The notes under the pieces are model-generated. The model did no database searches. It had not been told where the DNA came from and saw nothing but the letters and a program-made list of their open reading frames with translations. From Hyphomicrobiales bacterium (GTDB lineage: Bacteria; Pseudomonadota; Alphaproteobacteria; Rhizobiales; Rhizobiaceae), in the NCBI GenBank assembly GCA_900472575.1, contig UCIV01000034.1, positions 145,113 to 209,112 on the forward strand: a stretch of 64,000 nt of DNA. The letters are read 5' to 3'. Positions 57,846 through 64,000 of this stretch are shown here, one piece after another (positions within the stretch are counted from its first letter, which is position 1; each line of letters opens with the position of its first letter). A program made the position numbers and the translations under genes.

Positions 57846-59159
57846 TCAGCCTTGAGTGCCGGTAATCGCGCGGGTCAACGCGCCGCCTACGAGATTTTCA
57901 ACCTCTATGCGGGCGTCGAGTTCCTGCTTGAACGACTGGGATGCCGTCTTGGCCGCGTCTGGAAGCGTCTCCCATTCGCGGGCGGCGGCGGCAAAATCGC
58001 CGGAGCGAAGCCGGTCCTCGAAACGGGCGACGATATCTTCTGGTGTGTTGCCGGTGACGTCGCCGACCTTGCGCACCTTCACGACCGAGAGGGCAGACGA
58101 ATAGAGCCTGGAGGCCAGGCCCTGATCGGGATCAGGCTGGGCGACCGCCTCGACCATGCTGTCCGCCACGCCGGAGACCTGACGCTGAAGCTCGACGCGC
58201 GACTGAACGCCCTTGGCGGCGAACGGCTGGAGGCTTGCAATTGCCGGATCGTCGCCAGCGACGGTCTTGTAGGTCTGCAGTTCTGCCTCGAACGAGCCGC
58301 CGCGATCTACGGCGCTCTTCAGGGCTGCTGCGGCGACAGCGCGCGCGGCCTGCTGCTCGGGGCCTTTGTCGGCGATCTGGGCTTCCGCCTGCTGCAGGCG
58401 GCCGGCCAGTTGGGTCGAGGTTGCGGCAGCCGCTGCATTTGCCGATTTCAGGCTGGTAAGCTCAGCTTCGAGGGCGGCTAACTTCTGATCCGTCTCGGTC
58501 GATCCGCCGCCACCCGTCGAGGCGTTGCTTTCCAGCGCAGCCAGGCGGCTTGTGATATCGGCGGAAGGTTCGACTGGCCTGCTGGCGAGGGATGCGATTT
58601 CCTGACGAAGCGAGGCGATCTCTGCAGAAACGTCGCTGTCGCTCGATGAAGACGAGGATGCGCCGCCGGGCAGGACGCCGGCATATTGCATGCTGCCGGC
58701 CAGAAGCAGAGCGACGATGCCGCCGAAAATGCCGGATGCGACCAGCGTCGAGGTTGCGGGCTTCGATGGTGTCGGGGCCGCATTTCTGGTCGAATAGTCT
58801 TCAGTTCTGGCCCTTGGCTGGAAGAGGCCCGGTTCTTCTTCCTTGGCCTTTTCTTCCGTCGTCTTGGCAGATGCCGTTACCGGTTCGGGATCCGGTTCGT
58901 CGAGGCGTGGCGTTTCCGGCGTCGCAGCTTCCGCCTCGGCCTTTGTTTCGGTCACTGCCGTTTCCGGCATTGGCGTGGCTTCCGGAATATCTGAAGCTAC
59001 CGGCGTTTCGGCGGCATCGTTCTCACGCGCATCGATCACATCGTCGCTATCATTGGCGCGGACGGGCTCGGCCACTGCGGCGGTTTCCTCCGCCGTCAGG
59101 TCGATCGTGACCGGTTCCTTGTTCGGGTTGGACCGGCGCGGTGGTTTTTCGGATACCAT
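57846..59159 (-). CDS. HemX-like/mitofilin-family membrane protein
   Basis: 437 residues from ATG 59159 (MVSEKPPRRSNPNKEP), AGAGG 5 bp upstream. An acidic, low-complexity N-terminal tail (about 1-150) precedes one membrane helix (TSTLVASGIFGGIVALLLAGSMQYAGV), then a long coiled-coil region (about 185-290, EIASLRQEIASLASRP and EAELTSLKSANAAAAATSTQLAGRLQQAEAQIAD) and a C-terminal domain (ARFEDRLRSGDFAAAAREWETLPDAAK). This is the arrangement of alphaproteobacterial mitofilin homologs, relatives of the Mic60 crista protein. Located between hemD and hemY-like. Confidence 0.88.
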   Translation of the reverse strand: MVSEKPPRRSNPNKEPVTIDLTAEETAAVAEPVRANDSDDVIDARENDAAETPVASDIPEATPMPETAVTETKAEAEAATPETPRLDEPDPEPVTASAKTTEEKAKEEEPGLFQPRARTEDYSTRNAAPTPSKPATSTLVASGIFGGIVALLLAGSMQYAGVLPGGASSSSSSDSDVSAEIASLRQEIASLASRPVEPSADITSRLAALESNASTGGGGSTETDQKLAALEAELTSLKSANAAAAATSTQLAGRLQQAEAQIADKGPEQQAARAVAAAALKSAVDRGGSFEAELQTYKTVAGDDPAIASLQPFAAKGVQSRVELQRQVSGVADSMVEAVAQPDPDQGLASRLYSSALSVVKVRKVGDVTGNTPEDIVARFEDRLRSGDFAAAAREWETLPDAAKTASQSFKQELDARIEVENLVGGALTRAITGTQG

Positions 59160-59250
59160 CTCGACCTCTTTTCTGCATGCGTTCACTAAAACCTAGTCGG
59201 TGCCCCCGGTTAAGGAAAGGGGCGCAGCCGGAATTTGGATCAGTCGCAGG

Positions 59251-59961
59251 TTAAAGAAGCGCGAACAGGGCGTTTTCGTCCGGAGTTTCGGCAATCCTTA
59301 CATGAGGGCGAAACGCCGCGGGCACGGCATGGGCGGTGCGGGGGCTGATACAGAGGAATGCGGTTTCGGGAAGGGAGACCGCGTGCTGTTCTGCGATCTC
59401 GAAAAATCGGGCGGCGTTTTCCCGCGAGTAGAGAAGCACGGCCTGAGCCTGAGATGTCAGCAGTCGTTCGCGTAATTCTTCTGCGTGATAATCAATCGGG
59501 ATCATTTCGTAGATTTCGGCTACCCGGACGGGCAGACCCAGTTCCTCAAGCCGATTTTCAAGCGATTCGGCACGGGGTTTTCCGGCGAGATAGAGGAGCG
59601 GACGGTCCGGGCTTTCGAATTTAGAGTCGATCAGATCGGCCAGTCCGGCACCGTCGCCGGAACCGATATGGATGTTGGTGAAACCTGCTGACCTTGCTGC
59701 CGCAGCCGTTTTCTCGCCAACTGCAAAGAGTTGGATATCCCGGTCAATCTTCAAGCCGGTGTCGATGCCGCCAAGTGCACGAAATGCTTCGGCGCTGGTC
59801 ACGATCAGCGCCGAATGGGGCAGGACCAGAGCCTGTGTCGCTACCTGCCGGTGATGTATCGCCCTGCTGAGCGGCAGAAGCACGGGGTCATGGCCCAGAA
59901 GCTTCAGCCGCTCAGCCGTTCTAGCGGCTGAAATTTCAGGTCGGGTGACGACGACCCGCAA
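59251..59961 (-). CDS. hemD: Uroporphyrinogen-III synthase
   Basis: 236 residues. Closes hydroxymethylbilane to uroporphyrinogen III with inversion of ring D. The family is weakly conserved; here MRVVVTRPEISAARTAERLKLLGHDPVLLPL (start), FAVGEKTAAAARSAGF (about 80-95), LYLAGKPRAESLENRLEELGLPVRVAEIYEMIP and LYSRENAARFFEI mark it. Position right after hemC supports it. 3 bp separate the hemC stop from its start. Confidence 0.92.
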   Translation of the reverse strand: MRVVVTRPEISAARTAERLKLLGHDPVLLPLSRAIHHRQVATQALVLPHSALIVTSAEAFRALGGIDTGLKIDRDIQLFAVGEKTAAAARSAGFTNIHIGSGDGAGLADLIDSKFESPDRPLLYLAGKPRAESLENRLEELGLPVRVAEIYEMIPIDYHAEELRERLLTSQAQAVLLYSRENAARFFEIAEQHAVSLPETAFLCISPRTAHAVPAAFRPHVRIAETPDENALFALL

Positions 59962-59964
59962 GGG

Positions 59965-60894
59965 TCAGCTCCAGCTGTCGAAGAAGCCGGGACCGGCCGC
60001 GGCACGGACGGCTTCGCCGGCGCGCAGGCCGAGTGCCTCGGCATCCGAGCGCTTGCCTTCGACTTCGATTGCATGTTCGCGCCGACCGTCGGGTGTCAGG
60101 ATCAGGCCGGAGAATTTCAGGTGATCTCCGCCACAGATCGCGAAGCCGCCGATCGGCGTGCGACAGGAGCCGTCGAGCGCGGCAAGGAAAGCGCGTTCGC
60201 AGGTTACGGCGTCATAAGTCAGGCGGTCGTTGATCGGGGCGATGAGGGCATCCGTGCGCGGATCGCCGATGCGGCTTTCGACGCAGATCGCTCCTTGTGC
60301 GGGAGCCGGCGGAAAATCGGCGGGATCGAGAAGTTCGGTCACGACCTCTTCCATCGAAAGCCGCTTTAGGCCGGCAAAGGCGAGCAGGGTCGCATCGACC
60401 TGGCCTTCATCCAGCTTGCGCAATCGGGTGCCGACGGAGCCGCGGAAGATCGTCAGCTGTATATCGGGGCGGAGACGGCGGATGAGCGCCTGGCGGCGCA
60501 GCGAGGCCGTGCCAACCGTTGCGCCATCGGGCAGGGCCTTGAGCGTCGAGGCCGTGCGGCCGATGAAAGCATCGCGAAAGTCCTCGCGCGGCAGGTAGGC
60601 GGCGATGTGCAGGCCTTCCGGCAGTTTCGTCGGCATGTCCTTCGACGAATGCACGGCGATATCCAGCTCGCCGGAAGACAGCTGCTCTTCCAGTTCCTGG
60701 GTGAAAAGGCCCTTGCCGCCGATCTCCGAGAGCGATCTATCGGTGATGCGGTCGCCGGTGGTCGACAGCACGACGATCTCGAACATCTCTTCCGGTAGGC
60801 CGTGGGCCGCCATCAGCCGTGACCGCGTTTCATGGGCCTGCGCCAGTGCCAGCGGGCTGCCGCGCGTACCGATCCGGAAAGGTTTTGTTTGCAT
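59965..60894 (-). CDS. hemC: Hydroxymethylbilane synthase (porphobilinogen deaminase)
   Basis: 309 residues from ATG 60894 (MQTKPFRIGTRGSPLALAQA); an ATG 9 bp upstream (60903) is in frame. Polymerises four porphobilinogens using a dipyrromethane cofactor bound to Cys in LAALDGSCRTPIGGFA (about 240-255). Other blocks: VHSSKDMPTKLPEGL, TASLRRQALIRRLRP, FRGSVGTRLRKLDEGQVDA. Divergent from tsaD over a 70-bp region with a palindrome. First gene of the leftward hem cluster. Confidence 0.97.
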   Translation of the reverse strand: MQTKPFRIGTRGSPLALAQAHETRSRLMAAHGLPEEMFEIVVLSTTGDRITDRSLSEIGGKGLFTQELEEQLSSGELDIAVHSSKDMPTKLPEGLHIAAYLPREDFRDAFIGRTASTLKALPDGATVGTASLRRQALIRRLRPDIQLTIFRGSVGTRLRKLDEGQVDATLLAFAGLKRLSMEEVVTELLDPADFPPAPAQGAICVESRIGDPRTDALIAPINDRLTYDAVTCERAFLAALDGSCRTPIGGFAICGGDHLKFSGLILTPDGRREHAIEVEGKRSDAEALGLRAGEAVRAAAGPGFFDSWS

Positions 60895-60930
60895 CCGTCT
60901 CATTCCGTTGTTACCGGAAGCTCTCGTAAA

Positions 60931-60943
60931 CCGGATCATCCGG
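60931..60943. promoter_or_regulatory. Palindrome in the hemC-tsaD divergent region
   Basis: CCGGAT-C-ATCCGG, a perfect 13-bp dyad midway between two divergent start codons (60894 and 60965). A possible operator shared by both genes. Confidence 0.4.
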
Positions 60944-60964
60944 CATCGCAATGAACAAGGGCCA

Positions 60965-62062
60965 ATGACCTCATATCTGCGCATCCTCGGCATTGAAACA
61001 AGCTGCGACGAGACCGCCGCTGCGGTCGTCGCACGCCATGAGGACGGGCGCGGCGAGATTTTGTCCGATGTGGTCCTGTCGCAGCTCGACGAACACTCGG
61101 CCTATGGCGGTGTCGTGCCGGAAATTGCGGCGCGTGCCCATGTCGAGGCGCTGGACGAACTGGTCGAGGAAGCTTTGCGTCGCGCAAACGTGACGCTCGA
61201 CGATGTCGATGCGATTGCCGCGACCTCCGGTCCCGGCCTGATCGGTGGTCTGTTGGTCGGCCTGATGACGGCAAAAGCGATCGCCCGCGTTTCGGGTAAG
61301 CCGCTTCTCGCCATCAACCATCTCGAAGGCCATGCGCTGACGGCGCGGATGACGGACGGGCTTTCCTTCCCCTATCTGATGCTGCTGGTTTCCGGCGGAC
61401 ACACGCAGCTCATCCTGATCCGCGGTGTCGGCCAATATGAGCGCTGGGGCACGACGATCGACGATGCGCTGGGCGAGGCCTTCGACAAGACGGCAAAACT
61501 GCTCGGCCTGCCTTATCCGGGTGGGCCGGCCGTGGAAAAGGCCGCCCTTTCCGGCAATCCGGACCGATTCAAGCTGCCGCGTCCGCTGGTGGGCGAGGCA
61601 CGTCTCGACTTTTCCTTTTCCGGCCTGAAGACTGCCGTGCGTCAGGCCGCGACCGAGATCGCGCCGCTGACGGAGCAGGATATTGCCGATATCTGCGCCT
61701 CGTTCCAGAAGGCCGTTTCGCGTACGCTTCGCGACCGTATCGGCCGCGGACTGCTTCGGTTCCGCGAAGAGTTTGCCGGTCTAGAAACCGAGCCGGCGCT
61801 GGTTGTTGCCGGCGGCGTTGCCGCCAATCAGGAAATCCGGCGCACACTGCAGGCGCTTTGCCTCGAGCACGGGTTCCGCTTCATCGCACCGCCGCTGAGG
61901 CTCTGCACAGACAATGCCGCGATGATCGCCTGGGCGGGCCTGGAGCGGATGGCGGAAGAGTTTCCGGCCGATGATCTCAATGTGGCACCCCGTTCGCGCT
62001 GGCCGCTGGATAAGGATGCGAAGACTTTGCTCGGATCCGGCAAACGAGGGGCGAAGGCATGA
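60965..62062 (+). CDS. tsaD: tRNA N6-adenosine threonylcarbamoyltransferase
   Basis: 365 residues from ATG 60965 (MTSYLRILGIETSCDETAAA), AAGGG 3 bp upstream; the open frame extends over hemC. Transfers threonylcarbamoyl from TC-AMP to A37 with TsaB/TsaE. Kae1-family motifs: GIETSCDET (about 8-16), metal-binding HLEGH in INHLEGHALTARM, SGGHTQL, GEAFDKTAKLLGLPYPGG, and a C-terminal LCTDNAAMIAW. t6A made here is the substrate of MtaB. Overlaps gpsA by 4 bp. Confidence 0.98.
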   Translation: MTSYLRILGIETSCDETAAAVVARHEDGRGEILSDVVLSQLDEHSAYGGVVPEIAARAHVEALDELVEEALRRANVTLDDVDAIAATSGPGLIGGLLVGLMTAKAIARVSGKPLLAINHLEGHALTARMTDGLSFPYLMLLVSGGHTQLILIRGVGQYERWGTTIDDALGEAFDKTAKLLGLPYPGGPAVEKAALSGNPDRFKLPRPLVGEARLDFSFSGLKTAVRQAATEIAPLTEQDIADICASFQKAVSRTLRDRIGRGLLRFREEFAGLETEPALVVAGGVAANQEIRRTLQALCLEHGFRFIAPPLRLCTDNAAMIAWAGLERMAEEFPADDLNVAPRSRWPLDKDAKTLLGSGKRGAKA

Positions 62063-63042
62063 CCAACGAGCGGATCGCCGTCATCGGCGCAGGCGCATTC
62101 GGAACGGCACTTGCGACCGTGTTCGCATTGGAGGGTCGTTACCCGGTGACGCTTGTCGGGCGCCAGCCGAACCTGATGGCCGATCTGCGCGATGACCGCA
62201 TGCATGATGCGGCACTGCCCGGCGTTCCCTTGCCGGATGCCCTGCGGTTTTCGGCAGAGCCGGATGCGGTGGCGGAAGCCAATGTCGTGCTTTTCGCCAT
62301 GCCATCACGGGCGCAGCTCGATGCGGCGCGGCATTACGGACCTTATCTTTCCCCGGATGCGGCCGTTGTCATCTGCGCCAAGGGGCTCGATCGGGCCGAG
62401 CGGCTGCTGACCGATGTCATATCGGCGGAATTGCCGAAGACGCCTCTGGCGGTGCTTTCGGGGCCTGGTTTTGCCGCCGATATCGCGCGCGGTCTGCCGA
62501 CGGCGATGTCGCTCGGCGCGCAGGACCCGGTGCTGGCGGAAAGGCTTGCGCAGGTTCTCTCCAGCCGCAGTTTCCGGCTTTACGCTTCGTCGGATGTGAT
62601 CGGCGTGCAGCTCGGCGGGGCGCTCAAGAACGTGCTGGCGATTGCATGTGGCATCGTCGAAGGCGCGGGGCTTGGCGAGTCGGCCCGTGCGGCGCTGATT
62701 TCCCGGGGCCTGGCCGAGATGTCCCGGCTGGTCGAGGCAATGGGCGGCAATGCGGATACTGTACGGGGCCTGTCCGGACTCGGCGACCTCGTGCTGACCG
62801 GTACCAGCCATCAGTCACGCAACCTGAGTTTCGGCATTTCGATCGGAAAGGGTGAGCCGGCGCAGACCGTCGGTGGGCCGCTGGTCGAAGGTGCATTTGC
62901 GGCCTCGGTCGCCGCCCGGCTCGGTCGGAAATTTTCGGTCGATCTGCCGATTACGGATGCGGTCGCGGCCATTATCGACGGACGTCTCGATGTGATGACC
63001 GCGATGGAACAGCTCATGACCCGGCCGATCAAGGCCGAGTAG
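62059..63042 (+). CDS. gpsA: Glycerol-3-phosphate dehydrogenase [NAD(P)+]
   Basis: 327 residues. Makes sn-glycerol 3-phosphate from dihydroxyacetone phosphate for phospholipids. Rossmann loop GAGAFGTALA (about 10-19), catalytic Lys region QLGGALKNVLAIACGIVEG (about 187-205), GLSGLGDLVLTG, RNLSFGISIGKG. Starts on the tsaD stop (ATGA overlap). Confidence 0.97.
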   Translation: MTNERIAVIGAGAFGTALATVFALEGRYPVTLVGRQPNLMADLRDDRMHDAALPGVPLPDALRFSAEPDAVAEANVVLFAMPSRAQLDAARHYGPYLSPDAAVVICAKGLDRAERLLTDVISAELPKTPLAVLSGPGFAADIARGLPTAMSLGAQDPVLAERLAQVLSSRSFRLYASSDVIGVQLGGALKNVLAIACGIVEGAGLGESARAALISRGLAEMSRLVEAMGGNADTVRGLSGLGDLVLTGTSHQSRNLSFGISIGKGEPAQTVGGPLVEGAFAASVAARLGRKFSVDLPITDAVAAIIDGRLDVMTAMEQLMTRPIKAE

Positions 63043-63067
63043 TCCATTTAAAACTCGGGAGACCCCA

Positions 63068-63370
63068 ATGCTGTTTGCCTTTCTCTGCACCGACAAGTCC
63101 GGCCACCTGCAGGTTCGCATGGATACCCGTCCCGCGCATGTGGAACATCTCAACAAGCTCAATGCCGAAGGCACGCTGAAATTTGCCGGCCCGTTCCTCG
63201 ATGACGACGGCAAGCCGAATGGCAGCCTTGTCGTGGTCGAGGCCGCCGATATTGCTGCCGCCCGGACGATTGCGGAAGCGGACCCCTATTACCTTGCTGG
63301 CCTGTTCGAGAAGGTCGATGTGAAGCCGTGGAACTGGGTGTTCAACAACCCGGCCAACGAGCAGAAGTGA
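63068..63370 (+). CDS. YciI family protein
   Basis: 100 residues. Dimeric alpha/beta-barrel: FLCTDKSGHLQVRMDTRPAHVEHLNKLN with conserved His-Asp-like pair (about 6-33), GPFLDDDGKPNGSLVVVEAAD and ADPYYLAGLFEKVDVKPWNWVF. Related proteins dehalogenate or bind small molecules; function here unknown. GGGAGA upstream of ATG. In line with gpsA. Confidence 0.92.
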   Translation: MLFAFLCTDKSGHLQVRMDTRPAHVEHLNKLNAEGTLKFAGPFLDDDGKPNGSLVVVEAADIAAARTIAEADPYYLAGLFEKVDVKPWNWVFNNPANEQK

Positions 63371-63378
63371 GGCAATAG

Positions 63379-63819
63379 ATGGCCTATTGGCTTTACAAGT
63401 CCGAGCCGAATGTCTGGTCCTGGGAACAGCAGAAGGCCAAGGGCGAGGTCGGCGAGGAATGGACCGGCGTGCGCAACTATCTGGCGCGCAACAACATGCG
63501 GGCGATGAAAATCGGCGACAAGGGTTTTTTCTACCACTCGAACGAGGGTTTGGAGATCGTCGGGATCGTCGAGGTCTGTGCGCTGTCGCATCCGGATAGT
63601 TCGGCCAAGGGCGATCCCAAATGGGATTGCGTCGATATCCGCGCTGTCACAGATATGCCGAAGCCGGTTACGCTGAAGGACGTCAAGGCCAATCCGAAAT
63701 TCGAGAAGATGGCGCTGGTCACGTCCATGCGGCTTTCGGTGCAGCCGGTGACGGAAGAGGAATATTTCGAGATCTGCCGTCTCGGCGGTCTCGACAATCC
63801 GCCAAAATCTCCCGCCTGA
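63379..63819 (+). CDS. EVE domain protein
   Basis: 146 residues. EVE fold, a PUA-like module named after the human thymocyte protein THYN1: AYWLYKSEPNVWSWEQQ at the start, WTGVRNYLARNNMRAMKIGDKGFFYHSN (about 29-56), and the EVE-type WDCVDIRAV strand. The fold binds modified bases (5-methylcytosine and similar) in other proteins. 8 bp after the YciI gene, so likely cotranscribed. Confidence 0.94.
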   Translation: MAYWLYKSEPNVWSWEQQKAKGEVGEEWTGVRNYLARNNMRAMKIGDKGFFYHSNEGLEIVGIVEVCALSHPDSSAKGDPKWDCVDIRAVTDMPKPVTLKDVKANPKFEKMALVTSMRLSVQPVTEEEYFEICRLGGLDNPPKSPA

Positions 63820-63828
63820 GTTCGTCAT

Positions 63829-64000
63829 GTGAAGACCGATCCGAAGGCCTTCATTCTCGACAATACCGATCTCATGCGGCCGCCGCATGTGCCGGAGATT
63901 TTGCTGCATCTGGCAACGGAGGCGCATGATCTGTGGCTGAAGACGGAGGAGGATCTGCAGGCGATCGGCCTGCCGCCGCCGTTCTGGGCCTTTGCCTGGG
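63829..64000 (+). CDS. Class I SAM-dependent methyltransferase (partial, cut by window end)
   Basis: GTG 63829, in frame MKTDPKAFILDNTDLMRPPH and continuing to PPPFWAFAWG, where the window ends. The LPPPFWAFAWGG turn opening the Rossmann part is characteristic of the NNMT/protein-lysine methyltransferase-like family. Only 57 residues are visible, so the substrate is not assignable. It lies 9 bp after the EVE gene. Confidence 0.75.
   Translation, partial: MKTDPKAFILDNTDLMRPPHVPEILLHLATEAHDLWLKTEEDLQAIGLPPPFWAFAW

Noticed and set aside
1..64000. tRNA, rRNA, CRISPR arrays, insertion sequences or prophage genes
   Set aside because: None seen: no transposase, integrase or phage protein among the translated frames, no regular direct-repeat array, and gaps between genes are too short or lack the expected structures.

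Overview
The window reads as chromosomal core DNA of an alphaproteobacterium in the Rhizobiaceae (Rhizobium/Agrobacterium/Neorhizobium group). I infer this from gene content and order: ffh, chorismate mutase, rpsP, rimM, trmD; dapF, mtaB, ftsY, ispZ; ccmABCDG next to acnA; hemCD with hemX/hemY-like genes divergent from tsaD-gpsA. High GC, GTG/TTG starts, an IalB-family protein and rhizobial palindromic repeats agree. No rRNA, tRNA, CRISPR array, prophage or intact insertion sequence was seen. I could not run a search, so the genus is open.

Layout. 1-4.5 kb: a sulfite-exporter-like permease, then the leftward ffh/chorismate mutase/rpsP/rimM/trmD block with a strong terminator between rpsP and rimM. 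4.9-7.4 kb: a Tat-exported metallo-hydrolase (possibly leaderless mRNA), a heme oxygenase and a spermidine-synthase-like protein. 7.5-12.6 kb: rightward dapF-mtaB-ftsY-ispZ-DUF2585. 12.7-17.1 kb: a membrane diguanylate cyclase and the leftward ccmABCDG operon. 17.3-24.1 kb: acnA, a second TauE/SafE protein, DUF1223, DUF2794, GNAT and Bax-inhibitor genes. 24.5-29.9 kb: ybbAP-type exporter divergent from a tesA-like esterase, then thpR, phhB, ykvA. 29.9-34.6 kb: ECF sigma, IalB, rlmN, FUSC. 34.6-38 kb: MarR and a TrpXYZ-like importer. 38-43.3 kb: LysE, SDR, a broken parDE module, argG, MFS/MarR. 43.4-49.5 kb: dcp and an FbpABC/AfuABC-like importer. 49.6-54.9 kb: typA, GNAT, ppa, yggU/yggT, MFS. 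54.9-61 kb: leftward hemC-hemD-hemX-hemY-terB-amidotransferase. 61-64 kb: tsaD-gpsA-yciI-EVE and a truncated methyltransferase gene.

Genes that work together: Ffh and FtsY are the protein and receptor of the SRP pathway; RimM, TrmD, MtaB, TsaD, RlmN, TypA and S16 serve the ribosome and tRNA; HemC/HemD make heme precursor, CcmABC/D/G deliver heme to cytochrome c, and a heme oxygenase can degrade heme.

The most unusual signals are: (1) two inverted copies of a 45-50 bp palindromic repeat captured in frame inside the acidic N-terminal region of ftsY, and the same inverted doublet splitting ccmA from ccmB, with compensatory base changes between copies; (2) a four-unit, 11-bp-phased PHO-box array before an importer that would normally be labelled ferric iron, whose binding protein lacks the Tyr-Tyr iron dyad, which suggests an organophosphate importer; (3) a ParDE toxin-antitoxin locus with a nonsense codon in the antitoxin and a frameshift in the toxin, and an intact-looking operator; (4) palindromic MarR, CtrA and other candidate operator sites.
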